Assembly: GCA_021811565.1 (NCBI GenBank)
Contig: JAJZOL010000026.1
Location: 1-33,914, forward strand
Origin: a bacterium
GTDB taxonomy: Bacteria > Armatimonadota > Chthonomonadetes > Chthonomonadales > CAJBBX01
Direction of reading: 5' to 3'
Length of the DNA stretch: 33,914 nucleotides
The notes under the pieces are model-generated. The model had not been told where the DNA came from. It worked only from the letters and a program-made list of their open reading frames with translations, and did no database searches. Position 1 is the stretch's first letter; each line of letters opens with the position of its first letter. This document shows, one piece after another, positions 18,801 to 27,956 of the stretch. Made by a program: the position numbers and the translations under genes.

Positions 18801-20826
18801 ACTCCTCCTTGCTCGCTTCGAAATCGGTCGTGAACAGATCCATCTGCACGTTATTATAGGCGAGGGAGTAGATATTGACTGTTCCGTTTAATTGGGGATC
18901 ATCCCATGTCCCCTGTATGCGAACGCCATTCAAAAACGCCTCTCCCCCAAGATTTGCTATTTTCAACGAGTTGAGAGGCGATTTGCCGTCACTTGCCTCA
19001 ACCTTCACGCCATTCTCATATTCTTGAATGAGAGATTTGATATTTATATGGTTCGCACTCGCACTCAAATCCAATATGTGAGTTTTCAGATCCACCGAAC
19101 CGAATGCGTCTATCTTTCCGTCGTTACCGCCTACATCAAGTTCGTCCACGTAAAAAATATGCCTGAAGGAGCGAAACTCCCCCTCGAAACTGTGAAGATC
19201 GTACTGATTCACGTGCAGATTGTTCGCTTGCACGTTAGCTCGAAGGCGCGGGTATTTAGAGAGGGAGTTGCCGATGAGGGCGAAGTCCGCGTTTCCGCTT
19301 CCTTGGAGTTGGACCTGGGATATGGGTAAACTCGCGAGATCCAAGTTTCGACAACTGGCGTTAACTCTATAATCAAATCCTTTGGGTTTGATAAACGCAA
19401 TCCCATTTAATACGCACGAACCCCCGAAGCATGTTCCTTTAAGCGTGACATCCAAATGGCGTTTAAACAGGTGGGCTGAAAACCGAGAGTTCGTGGCGCG
19501 ATGTCCCTGCCATGTAAGATAAGGGACTTTTGCTGACACCATGATATCAGGGTTCCGGGGGGTGCCTGCGACGACAAAATGCAACGCGCTCAATCCTATA
19601 TCGGCGTATTGATCCTTTCCTAAGGGAATGCGTCCTTGCAACGACGTATAACCTTCGGCTCCGATGATCAACGAATGCATCGGTCCGCTCAGGTTCAATT
19701 TGAAAGACCCCTTCGCTCTTGCCGTCTGCAAGGATTTGAAAGCTCCGCCTATATTAAAATCCTTGGCAAGGGAGGCGTAATTCACCGCGCTGGAGGATAT
19801 CGATCCGTGAAACTCAGGGTTTGTGAAATCCATCAAATCCCCATTCAGGTTAACGGGCATGCCTGCGAAATACGCCGAGGCGTTGCGGATATGCAGCCAG
19901 TTGTTCGCCACCTGTGTCTCTCCTGATATTCCCGTGATGCTCCGATGCATGCGACTTACGTACACATCCCCGTTCCGTATCGCGATGTCGCCTTGGATAT
20001 CAAAAGGGATCCATCCTTTCATGTTGGGAGTGCGCACAATCGAGACACTTCCCGTGGCGGTCCCATTTTGGATGTCATAACCCAATGGGAGAAATCTGTT
20101 CGCCATTATTGGGAGCGAGACATGATCGGCTTGTATATTCAACCCCAAACGTTTTATCGGAGAGAGGTAAGATCCCGATACGTGAATCGCGCCAGCCTGA
20201 CCTGAGACCACCGCGCCCGAGACATCCCAATACACTCCTCCGTCAGTGGGGAAATAAAACGCTCCGTTGATGTTTTTTACGCGAACTATGTCGGTTTGTG
20301 ACTTGCGTTGTCGATTGTGAGGGAGGGTGGCGTCCACATAGGTCAGTCTGCCATTTTGGATGTCTATCTGCGAAAAGCTCGGACGTGATTTTCGGTTTGA
20401 TTTCTTTTTGAACAGGCTTAGGAAATTCCATTTGCCAGGCTGAAGTCGTTGGATTTTCACATCGGGGTCATATACGTGAATGGTCCAGATACGGGGGATC
20501 ACCAAACTCTTTTCAAGAAAAAATCTGCGCCAATCAAAATCAAAGCTCACTCGCCGCGCCTGCACCATTGTTCCGCTTTGACGGATTGTTTTGCCTTCGG
20601 CTATTTGGATATGATCGATCACGACATCGCCGTTTCGGGTCGTGATTTTGCCGATACGCACCTCATGCCCGAGGTATTGAGTGGCTTCCGACGCAAGGAT
20701 TCCGCCTATATGGGTTTCAGCAATTGTGAGGAATCGTAGAATCACATCTCCGCTTATTATAACTAAGCAAAGAAAAGGTGCGACCGAGATCGTCAAAACG
20801 AAAATTCGGTGGATGATACGAGACAT
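15832..20826 (-). CDS. tamB: TamB/DUF490-like (AsmA superfamily) translocation and assembly or lipid-transport protein
   Basis: 1664 aa; single N-terminal TM; long repetitive beta-rich region; C-terminal TamB-like block DISVEYNNMDAFSFHVSRKLFGPFYISYWRLF...LKTSYRIRDNLQFSWSVDDQRTNAYLLEGVFKF. Adjacent to sigma factor and bamA. Confidence 0.85.
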   Translation of the reverse strand: MSRIIHRIFVLTISVAPFLCLVIISGDVILRFLTIAETHIGGILASEATQYLGHEVRIGKITTRNGDVVIDHIQIAEGKTIRQSGTMVQARRVSFDFDWRRFFLEKSLVIPRIWTIHVYDPDVKIQRLQPGKWNFLSLFKKKSNRKSRPSFSQIDIQNGRLTYVDATLPHNRQRKSQTDIVRVKNINGAFYFPTDGGVYWDVSGAVVSGQAGAIHVSGSYLSPIKRLGLNIQADHVSLPIMANRFLPLGYDIQNGTATGSVSIVRTPNMKGWIPFDIQGDIAIRNGDVYVSRMHRSITGISGETQVANNWLHIRNASAYFAGMPVNLNGDLMDFTNPEFHGSISSSAVNYASLAKDFNIGGAFKSLQTARAKGSFKLNLSGPMHSLIIGAEGYTSLQGRIPLGKDQYADIGLSALHFVVAGTPRNPDIMVSAKVPYLTWQGHRATNSRFSAHLFKRHLDVTLKGTCFGGSCVLNGIAFIKPKGFDYRVNASCRNLDLASLPISQVQLQGSGNADFALIGNSLSKYPRLRANVQANNLHVNQYDLHSFEGEFRSFRHIFYVDELDVGGNDGKIDAFGSVDLKTHILDLSASANHINIKSLIQEYENGVKVEASDGKSPLNSLKIANLGGEAFLNGVRIQGTWDDPQLNGTVNIYSLAYNNVQMDLFTTDFEASKEELKIINGTAWRFPAIASITGVITNPLSSKATLNLNGDFQRLELQDIAEMAGKNWQMSGASEGSFQVTGTYSQPDVSMPVIIVKDATLADFTFDNLSLSLNYQLSPNGASLTVPAFHAGIGSSSIDAQASMDSANHFIINSKLNQFDLSLFQPWMKDYIVMSGKANGTLKLEGNIVSGTVKGMQGEVDASTTGLTINDEQPGDIVAKILFDDTEITSNAIALKSLNSNKTLMQVDNFEYNVNKSSFKGDLVANSIPFELIRHLVVNSPYAVSQPNSPLVYWLNRLSNPLQGDISMQAHLTDTDHHPDIAFQWNGNQIIVENQPISVFKGSGTYTPGSLALNDAELQAGESSISAQGKMVFAKSIDGDISINNLPLQLLGRWFPNTSVLSGLSGTADLIYLQASGNPSQPKLTLSSELSHLLWKDPQIATGKEFQVDHISISKATLQEGSINADDIRITLKGQNSNPKRPAPEYLASAKGSIQFSWKSPFIPPDPKLDMSVRIKNQSLSILTAFLPNSNAVLEGNLDASFDWAGTLKKPDIHGQLQITQSPTDKIQLSGMSTALTDLNSLFSFDGSSLRVDHFSADTKVFDLGTGKTLLASQPITMSGDIPLHEGVANSKGLTISIPRLVVAETPLPILHSGSLVTGDTAANFTITGTLFKPNINGDIHVNQAEFKMPQIVATSKTPSEMPFSPVFHLGITLGKAVTISSAQLSAVVHTEPAYPMMLTGTLERPNFSGHVTIDRGTLVFPTARFVIQRGGVVDLRFPTYAMGDYANPSLGININLVANTHLMATSVNGSYKRYTITVDASGPINMGAPLTIATSNQLVSNTRPGSGLILRFSSDPADLAPGPQGLQERITGLLGGQNSIEQLFSRNPDVGRILGQQLSDILSNSYLPSLLEKMGLRKALGLEDISVEYNNMDAFSFHVSRKLFGPFYISYWRLFTGTNSTSYSGNISWELKTSYRIRDNLQFSWSVDDQRTNAYLLEGVFKF

Positions 20827-20861
20827 GATTACCAGTCGATCAATCCGATAGTAGGGATGAG

Positions 20862-21767
20862 TTATGCGCTTACCGCGTTTGGCAACTCATCGGAATCCCC
20901 CAGTCGTTCCTTCATTATTTGACGAGAGAAGGCGATTGCGTTGTAGCTGCTTCTTACGAAAGGTCCGGAAGCCACGAATAAAAATCCCAATTTCATCCCT
21001 TCCGCCTCCAATTCGGCGAAATAGGTCGGGTCAGCGTATTCCAGCACGGGCAGATGATGCGTGGTGGGGCGGATGTATTGCCCTATGGTCAAGGCGTCCA
21101 CGTTATGCTCCCTCAAGTCCGATAGCGCGTCCATTATCTCCTGATGTGTTTCGCCTAATCCAAGCATGATGCCGGATTTCGTGTAGATCGAATCGTCCAT
21201 CATTTTCACGGTTTTCAAAGTCTGAAGAGAGCGACGGTATTTGGCTTGGGGGCGAACGGACGGGGATAGTCGTTCAACCGTTTCAATATTATGATTGAAT
21301 ATATCGGGATGCGCCTCCACAACCGTTTGGATGCACTCCTCCTTGCCTTTGAAATCCGGGGTGAGGACCTCAATGATGGCGCGAGGCAATTTCGCCCTGA
21401 TGGCGCGAATGGTGGCCGCGAAATGCGCGGCTCCGTCATCCTGCAAATCATCGCGGGCGACCGAGGTCACCACGACATGCTTCAACCCCATTTCAGCGGC
21501 GATATCCGCCACCCGGGAGGGTTCCTCTTCGTCGGGCGCGAACGGTTTGCCCGTTTTTATGGCGCAAAAGCCGCAATTTCGGGTGCATATGTCTCCGAGG
21601 ATCATGAACGTAGCCGTCTTGCGCGACCAGCACTCTCCTAAATTGGGGCACTTGGCGCTTTCGCACACGGTGTGCAAGTGCGCGTGTCTCATCATCCCCT
21701 CAACCTCTCGCACTGATTCGGGGCGAGTGGTTCGTTTTGTCAGCCATGAAGGCAAACTTCGATTCAA
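20862..21767 (-). CDS. lipA: lipoyl synthase (radical SAM)
   Basis: CESAKCPNLGECWSRKTATFMILGDICTRNCGFCAIKTGKP contains both Fe-S cysteine motifs; DLREHNVDALTIGQYIRPTTHHLPV. Confidence 0.96.
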   Translation of the reverse strand: MNRSLPSWLTKRTTRPESVREVEGMMRHAHLHTVCESAKCPNLGECWSRKTATFMILGDICTRNCGFCAIKTGKPFAPDEEEPSRVADIAAEMGLKHVVVTSVARDDLQDDGAAHFAATIRAIRAKLPRAIIEVLTPDFKGKEECIQTVVEAHPDIFNHNIETVERLSPSVRPQAKYRRSLQTLKTVKMMDDSIYTKSGIMLGLGETHQEIMDALSDLREHNVDALTIGQYIRPTTHHLPVLEYADPTYFAELEAEGMKLGFLFVASGPFVRSSYNAIAFSRQIMKERLGDSDELPNAVSA

Positions 21768-21988
21768 AGCGGATCACCCTTATTTCTTATTGACGTAAAC
21801 TTTTTTAAGTTTACCGGATTTCCCCCTTCCGGTCAAGTTTATAGGGGTGATGAGCTTATCAAACGCGAATGCATGCCCTAAGAGCCCAACGTCGTTATCC
21901 TCGCTCGCATCGGTGCAAACGGTTATCGCTCATGGAAACAGTCAATCCTGTTTGATTATCTCGTATATGGCATTTCAACGGAGGTAAA

Positions 21989-22061
21989 TGCAAAATTCAG
22001 GAAATGTGGCTATTATCGATCATTTCACTTTCGGTGAAATACTTGGAAATCGAATTTTGCA
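21989..22061. repeat. nested inverted repeat (long-arm hairpin) between lipA and the acyl-CoA synthetase gene
   Basis: Outer arms TGCAAAATTC (21989-21998) and GAATTTTGCA (22052-22061); inner hairpin ATTTCAC-TTTCG-GTGAAAT (22022-22040). Confidence 0.65.
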
Positions 22062-22099
22062 ATTACCTGAACAATTAGATTTTTAGGACTCCTTCCAAT

Positions 22100-22145
22100 G
22101 GTTACGGGTATAATCATTTGGGTATGATAATCTGTTGGCGTAACC
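22100..22145 (+). promoter_or_regulatory. candidate promoter/leader of the acyl-CoA synthetase gene
   Basis: Perfect TATAAT at 22109-22114 inside inverted repeat GGTTACG (22100-22106) / CGTAACC (22139-22145). No convincing -35 box. Confidence 0.35.
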
Positions 22146-22290
22146 GCAAAAAGTTTGGTTGCGGAGGCTCCAATTTCCCTCATATCCGCATAAATTGAGA
22201 ACCAATCAAATCCTCCGCCTCGCCTGCCCGCGCGACTGAGACAGACATAGGACAGACCCGGCGGCGGGAGGAAATCGAGGAGAATCTTTA

Positions 22291-25035
22291 ATGGACAAAC
22301 CGTACAAACCTAACGCCGAGCGACCTAACGGTATTTTTCATCTCCGCAGTCACCCCTTGGATGTCTTCTTCAAGCCGGAGAGCGTTGCCGTTATTGGCGC
22401 GACGGAGAACCCGGGAAGCGTGGGCAGAACTCTGCTTTGGAACCTTATCAGCACCCCGTTCGGGGGAACCGTATATCCCGTAAATCCCAAACGCGCAAGC
22501 GTCCTCGGTATCAAGGCGTATCCCAGCATCGCAGAAGTGCCCGAAGTGGTGGATTTGGCGGTGGTGATAACACCAGCCAAAACCGTTCCGGGCGTCATTC
22601 GAGAGTGCGTGCAGGCTGGCGTCAAAGGGGCGATCGTTATTTCCGCTGGCTTCAAGGAGCTTGGACCTCAAGGAGCAGCGCTAGAACAGCAGGTGCTGGA
22701 AGAGGCGCGCAAGGGGAACATGCGCATTGTGGGTCCGAACTGCCTCGGGGTGATGTGCCCCGTATCCGGGGTGAACGCCACTTTCGCACCGGCTATGGCA
22801 CTCACCGGCAACGTGGGCTTTATCAGCCAGAGCGGCGCCCTCTGCACCTCCGTTTTAGACTGGAGCCTGAGCGCACAGGTCGGATTCAGCGCTTTCGTAT
22901 CCGTAGGCTCCATGGCGGATGTGGGGTGGGGCGACCTCATTAACTATCTGGGTGATGACCCGCGCACTTCCAGCATCGTGATCTACATGGAGAGCATCGG
23001 AGACGCCCGCTCCTTCCTATCCGCTGCGAGAGAGGTGGCGCTGACCAAGCCGATCATCGTGATCAAAGCCGGAAGAACCGCCGCTGCGGCGAAGGCGGCC
23101 GCTTCCCATACCGGCTCGATGACCGGTTCCGACGCCGTGCTCGAAGCCGCCTTCCGCAGGTGTGGCGTGCTTCGAGTGAACGAGATATCCGATCTGTTCA
23201 ACATGGCGACCATTCTCGCCCGTCAACCGCGGCCTAAGGGACCCAAGCTTACGGTAATCACCAACGCAGGCGGCCCCGGGGTTCTCGCAACGGACGAACT
23301 GATCACATCGGGCGGCGAACTGGCTCCCATCACCGAGGAAACCATCAACAAGCTGAACGAGTTTCTGCCCGGTCCTTGGAGCCACGGCAACCCCATCGAC
23401 GTTTTGGGAGACGCCTTGCCGGATCGTTATGCGAAGTCCGTGGAGATCGCCGCCAACGATCCCAACACCGACGGTCTGCTTGTAATCCTTACGCCGCAGT
23501 CCATGACCGACGCCACCGGCACGGCGGAGCAGCTCCGCCCGTTCTCCCATCTGCCGAACAAACCGATCCTGGCGAGCTGGATCGGTGGCCCGCTTGTCGC
23601 ACACGGCGCCGAGATCCTCACTCGTCAAGGCATCCCCAATTTCGCCTATCCGGACGCAGCCGCGCGCGCTTTCAACTACATGTGGAAATACAGCTACAAT
23701 CTGAACGGATTGTATCAAACGCCGGAAAGCAACGAAATCGCCGGGGAGGGGGCTCCGGATCGGGATGAAGCCGCCAAGATCATCGAGAGGACGAGGAAGG
23801 ATGGACGCACGATCCTCACGGAGTTTGAATCCAAGGAGCTGCTGGCGTCTTACGGCATTCCAATCGTGAAAACGATCGTTGCAACCGACGAGGACGCCGC
23901 GATAAAGGCGGCGGAGGAGATCGGATACCCTGTAGTGCTGAAACTCTTCTCCGAGACGATCACGCACAAAACCGATGTCGGCGGCGTGAAGCTGAATCTG
24001 CTGGACGAGGACGGCGTTAAACGGGCGTTCAACGCAATTAAGACGAGCGTAACCGAAAAAGCCGGCGCCGAGCATTTTCAAGGGGTTACGGTTCAGAAGA
24101 TGGTCAAGCTCGAAGGGTATGAAATCATCCTCGGCGCCAGTGTCGATCCGCAATTCGGCCCCGTGCTGCTATTCGGCTCCGGCGGGCAGTTGGTGGAGGT
24201 GTACAAGGACAGCTCCTTGTCGCTGCCTCCGCTCAACACAACGCTCGCCCGGAGGATGATGGAGCAAACGAAGATATACAAGGCTCTGCAGGGGGTTCGC
24301 GGACGCAAGCCTTGCGACTTGGACCTGCTGGATCAGATACTGGTTCGCTTCAGCCAGTTGGTGGTCGAACAGAGATGGATCAAGGAGATCGACATCAACC
24401 CGATCCTTGCATCCGCTGACGCCATCATCGCACTGGACGCCCGCGTGGTGGTGTATGACAAGGACACACCCGAGGAGAAGCTTCCCAAGCTCGCTATCAG
24501 ACCCTATCCCATTCAGTACATCAAGGATTGGACCATGCCTGACGGCGCGGTTGCGACCATCCGACCGATTCGCGCATCCGACGAGCCGTTGCTGGTGAAA
24601 TTCCATGAAAACCTTTCTGAAACCACCGTTTACAAGCGCTACCTTCATGTGATAAAGCTGAGCCAGCGTGTGGCGCATGAAAGACTGACGCGAATCTGCT
24701 TCAACGATTACGATCGCGAGATCGCGTTGGTCGCCGATTATCGCCACCATGAAACGGGCGAGCATATGGTTCTCGGCGTGGCTCGCATGAGCAAAATACA
24801 CGGCACCGAGGATGCGGAATTCTCCATCGTGGTGGAGGACGAGTATCAATGCTGCGGAATGGGGACGGAGATGCTGAGCAGACTCATTCAAATCGCCAAG
24901 GATGAAAAGATTCAACGCCTGACCGCAACGATCCTCATGGATAATCTGCCAATGCAGAAGGTGTGCAAGAAACTCGGCTTTACGATAGAGCATTCTCCTG
25001 GCGAGGAGACCGTAAGCGCATTCCTTAATCTCTGA
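22291..25035 (+). CDS. ADP-forming acetate/acyl-CoA synthetase-type protein fused to a C-terminal GNAT acetyltransferase domain (Pat-like)
   Basis: CoA-binding Rossmann domain ([21 protein letters not shown]), [41 protein letters not shown]-grasp ([26 protein letters not shown]), C-terminal GNAT ([42 protein letters not shown]). RBS-like gaggag upstream of the ATG. Confidence 0.92.
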   Translation: MDKPYKPNAERPNGIFHLRSHPLDVFFKPESVAVIGATENPGSVGRTLLWNLISTPFGGTVYPVNPKRASVLGIKAYPSIAEVPEVVDLAVVITPAKTVPGVIRECVQAGVKGAIVISAGFKELGPQGAALEQQVLEEARKGNMRIVGPNCLGVMCPVSGVNATFAPAMALTGNVGFISQSGALCTSVLDWSLSAQVGFSAFVSVGSMADVGWGDLINYLGDDPRTSSIVIYMESIGDARSFLSAAREVALTKPIIVIKAGRTAAAAKAAASHTGSMTGSDAVLEAAFRRCGVLRVNEISDLFNMATILARQPRPKGPKLTVITNAGGPGVLATDELITSGGELAPITEETINKLNEFLPGPWSHGNPIDVLGDALPDRYAKSVEIAANDPNTDGLLVILTPQSMTDATGTAEQLRPFSHLPNKPILASWIGGPLVAHGAEILTRQGIPNFAYPDAAARAFNYMWKYSYNLNGLYQTPESNEIAGEGAPDRDEAAKIIERTRKDGRTILTEFESKELLASYGIPIVKTIVATDEDAAIKAAEEIGYPVVLKLFSETITHKTDVGGVKLNLLDEDGVKRAFNAIKTSVTEKAGAEHFQGVTVQKMVKLEGYEIILGASVDPQFGPVLLFGSGGQLVEVYKDSSLSLPPLNTTLARRMMEQTKIYKALQGVRGRKPCDLDLLDQILVRFSQLVVEQRWIKEIDINPILASADAIIALDARVVVYDKDTPEEKLPKLAIRPYPIQYIKDWTMPDGAVATIRPIRASDEPLLVKFHENLSETTVYKRYLHVIKLSQRVAHERLTRICFNDYDREIALVADYRHHETGEHMVLGVARMSKIHGTEDAEFSIVVEDEYQCCGMGTEMLSRLIQIAKDEKIQRLTATILMDNLPMQKVCKKLGFTIEHSPGEETVSAFLNL

Positions 25036-25101
25036 AGGCTCGCAATACCATTCAAGGAGACAAGGAAAACAGCTTAGTCCCATGTTTTGGGATTATTTAA
25101 C

Positions 25102-25137
25102 CGCCTCTTCGATATGACTTCGGAGAGGCGATTTTTT
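25102..25137 (+). terminator. Rho-independent terminator of the acyl-CoA synthetase gene
   Basis: CGCCTCT (25102-25108) and AGAGGCG (25124-25130) form a stem directly followed by A then TTTTTT; about 65 nt after the stop codon. Confidence 0.85.
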
Positions 25138-25420
25138 ATGCGTGCGGATGATAGAATCGTCCGTAAGCGGTGATTACGATCATTCGAAAAAAGCGTATAA
25201 TATTGATACCGAGGCGATTGCTAAATTCGGAATGCGAGAGGAATAACGCCTTTCGGATATTCGAGGACAACTCTGAAACGCGCAACTCGTAAAACCTGAG
25301 ATCACTTTGATTACGGGCATCGGAAAAGTTGGATGGTTTTGCGAGGGATACACCGGAGAAGCTGGAACCGGAAAATGAGTTGCGAAGCGCTTGAGGTTGC
25401 GGTAAAGCGGAGGGGGAGCG

Positions 25421-25975
25421 TTGAAGAGACACACTGACAAGGATATGGCGGAGATTATCGCGCAATCTCGTCATTTGTTACAGCGAAATCTGTTTTGGGA
25501 GGTCACGGAGCTTCTTACGGGGTATGGTGCGCAACACGATCTTTCCGGCGAAGCTTTGAACATCCTTGGGGTTGCTTGGTCATTGTTGGAGGAGTACGCA
25601 AAGGCGAGGGACGCTTTTGAGCGCGCCATCGGTAAAAGTCCCAAGGTGGTGGAATTCCACTATAACTACGCCATGCTCCTACGACGCATGGGGCTTTTCG
25701 AGGAGGCGATGGAGGAGATTAACACCGTCCTTTACCTCAACCCGCAGCACCCCCCTTCCCTGAAGCTTCAAAAGTTGCTGCAAATGCATCTGCAGGATAA
25801 GAGCATGCACACCATCACCGAGTTTAGACCTGTAAAACGGGATGCGGAACCATCCTCGGCATGGTACGGGCTTGTCTGTCAGTTTTGCGGCGCCAACAAC
25901 GCCAACAACGCGCGGGTCTGCACCAATTGCGGCAGTGTGCTTAACGACGCGCCCCCGATCATTCCGGTGGAGTGA
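25421..25975 (+). CDS. TPR-repeat protein with C-terminal zinc-ribbon
   Basis: TPR helices (GEALNILGVAWSLLEEYAKARDAFERAI; VEFHYNYAMLLRRMGLFEEAMEEINTVLYLNP) and C-terminal CQFCGANNANNARVCTNCG. TTG start preceded by ggaggggga. Confidence 0.8.
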   Translation: MKRHTDKDMAEIIAQSRHLLQRNLFWEVTELLTGYGAQHDLSGEALNILGVAWSLLEEYAKARDAFERAIGKSPKVVEFHYNYAMLLRRMGLFEEAMEEINTVLYLNPQHPPSLKLQKLLQMHLQDKSMHTITEFRPVKRDAEPSSAWYGLVCQFCGANNANNARVCTNCGSVLNDAPPIIPVE

Positions 25976-25979
25976 ACGG

Positions 25980-27722
25980 TTATCTCACCGTGACAGGCGT
26001 TATCCCCGGCGTGGATATCAATGCATGACGATCCTTGTTCCCATTCCACACGATCTCCGTCGACGCAAGCCCTTGACTGTCCGTTTTCAAGGGGTTGGAG
26101 GCGATCTCTCCGCCGGGGGCAACGATGGTGACCGTTTGATTGGGAATGGGGTTGCCGAAACGATCCCTCACCCTGACGGCGAGGTAGTTACGATCCGGAG
26201 GGTTGTTCGGCTCCTTTTCAAACGATCCTGTGAGCAATGCGGGCGGTCCTGCGGTGATGACAAGGGGGTAATGGATCAGGCTCGATTGAGTTAGCGCATC
26301 GATCTCTTCGGTTCCGGCAGCGGTGGTTTGCACGTTTCCGTTTTGATCCACGAACAGTTTCCCGTCTGGAGAACCCCATACGACCGATTCCTTGTCCGCA
26401 GCGGACAGAGCGCTTGGCAACTGAAGCGCAAGCGGTTGACCCGCATGGAGGGTTGTCACCGGCATGGTGACAACCTGTCTCGCAGGTTGAGGAGTAGCGG
26501 AGAGCACCATCAGCGCCTCCGCAACGCGGCGCGGATTCCCGTCGGAGGGTGAGTTGACATACATGCCGCCCACAGTCATCTCCGTGGAACCGCCGCCATC
26601 CAGGTTCATCGCCTGCACCGCTCCCAGCGACACCATGATGTTGCCCATATCGGTTAGCGTGACGCCTTTGCTTAGTGATTGCCTTCCATCCACAGTCACG
26701 AGCAGGACGTTGCCGTTCTTCGTCACTCCGATCGCCGTGCGGGGGGCTCGGTCATTGGCAAAGGAAGGATCGGTGAAATGCTCCGTCTGCCAATCCACTT
26801 TCACCGCTCCGTTTTGCACCAGAATGGGACCGCCGCTAAAAGCCTGCTGAACGCTTTTCCAAATACCGGAGTCATCGTGAGCGGAGTGGAACGCCGATCT
26901 GGAAGCGTAAACCCCTCTCGGCAGTCCGGCGAGAGACGGGGTGGGGTAGGCGTTGAAACGTATCTTCACAAAGTCGCCCGCTTTCACATGCGCCTGCAGC
27001 CATTGCGCTCCCGTGCCGCTCGCCGCGAGCATCGCCGTGTTCGGCGCGATGGGAGCCATTTCGGACCCCGGGATGGGAGTTCCTGCGATGGCTGTGATGG
27101 AGGCGCCAAGAGCCATCGTTCCGGTGATATTGCTTAGTGTGACAATTGTCGCCTTGTTGCTGACATGGGCCATGGAGGAGTAGATTGGAGTGAGAAGGGC
27201 GATTTGATTCGAGCCCAATGGGCGGTTGATCTCATCCAGGAAACGGTCGGAGCCGTCCGCGGCATCGAACTCCGCTTGCGTGACGACCATCCCCATGCGC
27301 AGGGAGTTATCCGCAGTGATGCCGAATGCGGTGCGCCAAGGGAGCGAGTCGCATATCAGCTGACCGTTCTGAATCGTAAGTCCGACGGGAAATCCTGGTT
27401 CCTCGAAATAATCGCCGTTTACCGCCGCGATCGCGTTCTGATCCTTGGCGAAATCCCCGATCGTCTCCTTGGGTGTCAGCGGGGAGGCGGGGAGGAAGGT
27501 TCCGTGCGCGATGAACGGCTCCAAACGTATCCCCGCCTGCTTCATGTCGATCTTCAGGGAGTTGATGACCAAGGGATCCCCGCCGGATGATCTGATTGTC
27601 TGGCTGTACAGCACACCGGGAGCGATCGTGCAGAACGTTTGAGAGTCGGCGCGGCTTTTTTGCAAGGGGAGAAAAAACAAGATCAGTGCGACGAATGCGA
27701 AAACACGATTTTTGTACGGCAT
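25980..27722 (-). CDS. secreted phosphodiester glycosidase (NAGPA-domain) family protein (ORF extends to 27830; start placed at MPYKNRVF)
   Basis: Signal peptide MPYKNRVFAFVALILFFLPLQKSRA; AAVNGDYFEEPGFPVGLTIQNGQLI; RTAIGVTKNGNVLLVTVDGRQSLSKGVTLTDMGNIMVSLGAVQAMNLDGGGSTEMTVGG are NAGPA-domain hallmarks. C-terminal Ig-like segment. Confidence 0.85.
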   Translation of the reverse strand: MPYKNRVFAFVALILFFLPLQKSRADSQTFCTIAPGVLYSQTIRSSGGDPLVINSLKIDMKQAGIRLEPFIAHGTFLPASPLTPKETIGDFAKDQNAIAAVNGDYFEEPGFPVGLTIQNGQLICDSLPWRTAFGITADNSLRMGMVVTQAEFDAADGSDRFLDEINRPLGSNQIALLTPIYSSMAHVSNKATIVTLSNITGTMALGASITAIAGTPIPGSEMAPIAPNTAMLAASGTGAQWLQAHVKAGDFVKIRFNAYPTPSLAGLPRGVYASRSAFHSAHDDSGIWKSVQQAFSGGPILVQNGAVKVDWQTEHFTDPSFANDRAPRTAIGVTKNGNVLLVTVDGRQSLSKGVTLTDMGNIMVSLGAVQAMNLDGGGSTEMTVGGMYVNSPSDGNPRRVAEALMVLSATPQPARQVVTMPVTTLHAGQPLALQLPSALSAADKESVVWGSPDGKLFVDQNGNVQTTAAGTEEIDALTQSSLIHYPLVITAGPPALLTGSFEKEPNNPPDRNYLAVRVRDRFGNPIPNQTVTIVAPGGEIASNPLKTDSQGLASTEIVWNGNKDRHALISTPGITPVTVR

Positions 27723-27956
27723 GGACTTCCTTCCGGGCAAAGCGTTGTACTCCTGAGGATTGCGGCTTGCCTCCCGTCCTGGATTCATTCCGGAGAAACT
27801 CCCGACGGGTGGGATGCATCGTCTGCGCAATCACCTCTTCAGTATATTCCCTTTCATCATCAGGGGTCAAATGGAAATCAAGCGTCATACGAGATATTCC
27901 GATTCGATGTACGCAAAACGCCCGGAACATCCAACCGGACAACGGCAGCGCGGATT

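Noticed and set aside
23017-24153. 378-aa minus-strand ORF opposite the acyl-CoA synthetase gene
   Set aside because: Shadow ORF from GC-skewed codon usage; the plus-strand protein has unambiguous conserved motifs.
25976-25991. ACGGT-TATCTC-ACCGT hairpin at the convergent TPR/phosphodiester glycosidase stop codons
   Set aside because: Five-bp stem without a T-tract, and mostly within coding sequence; weak.
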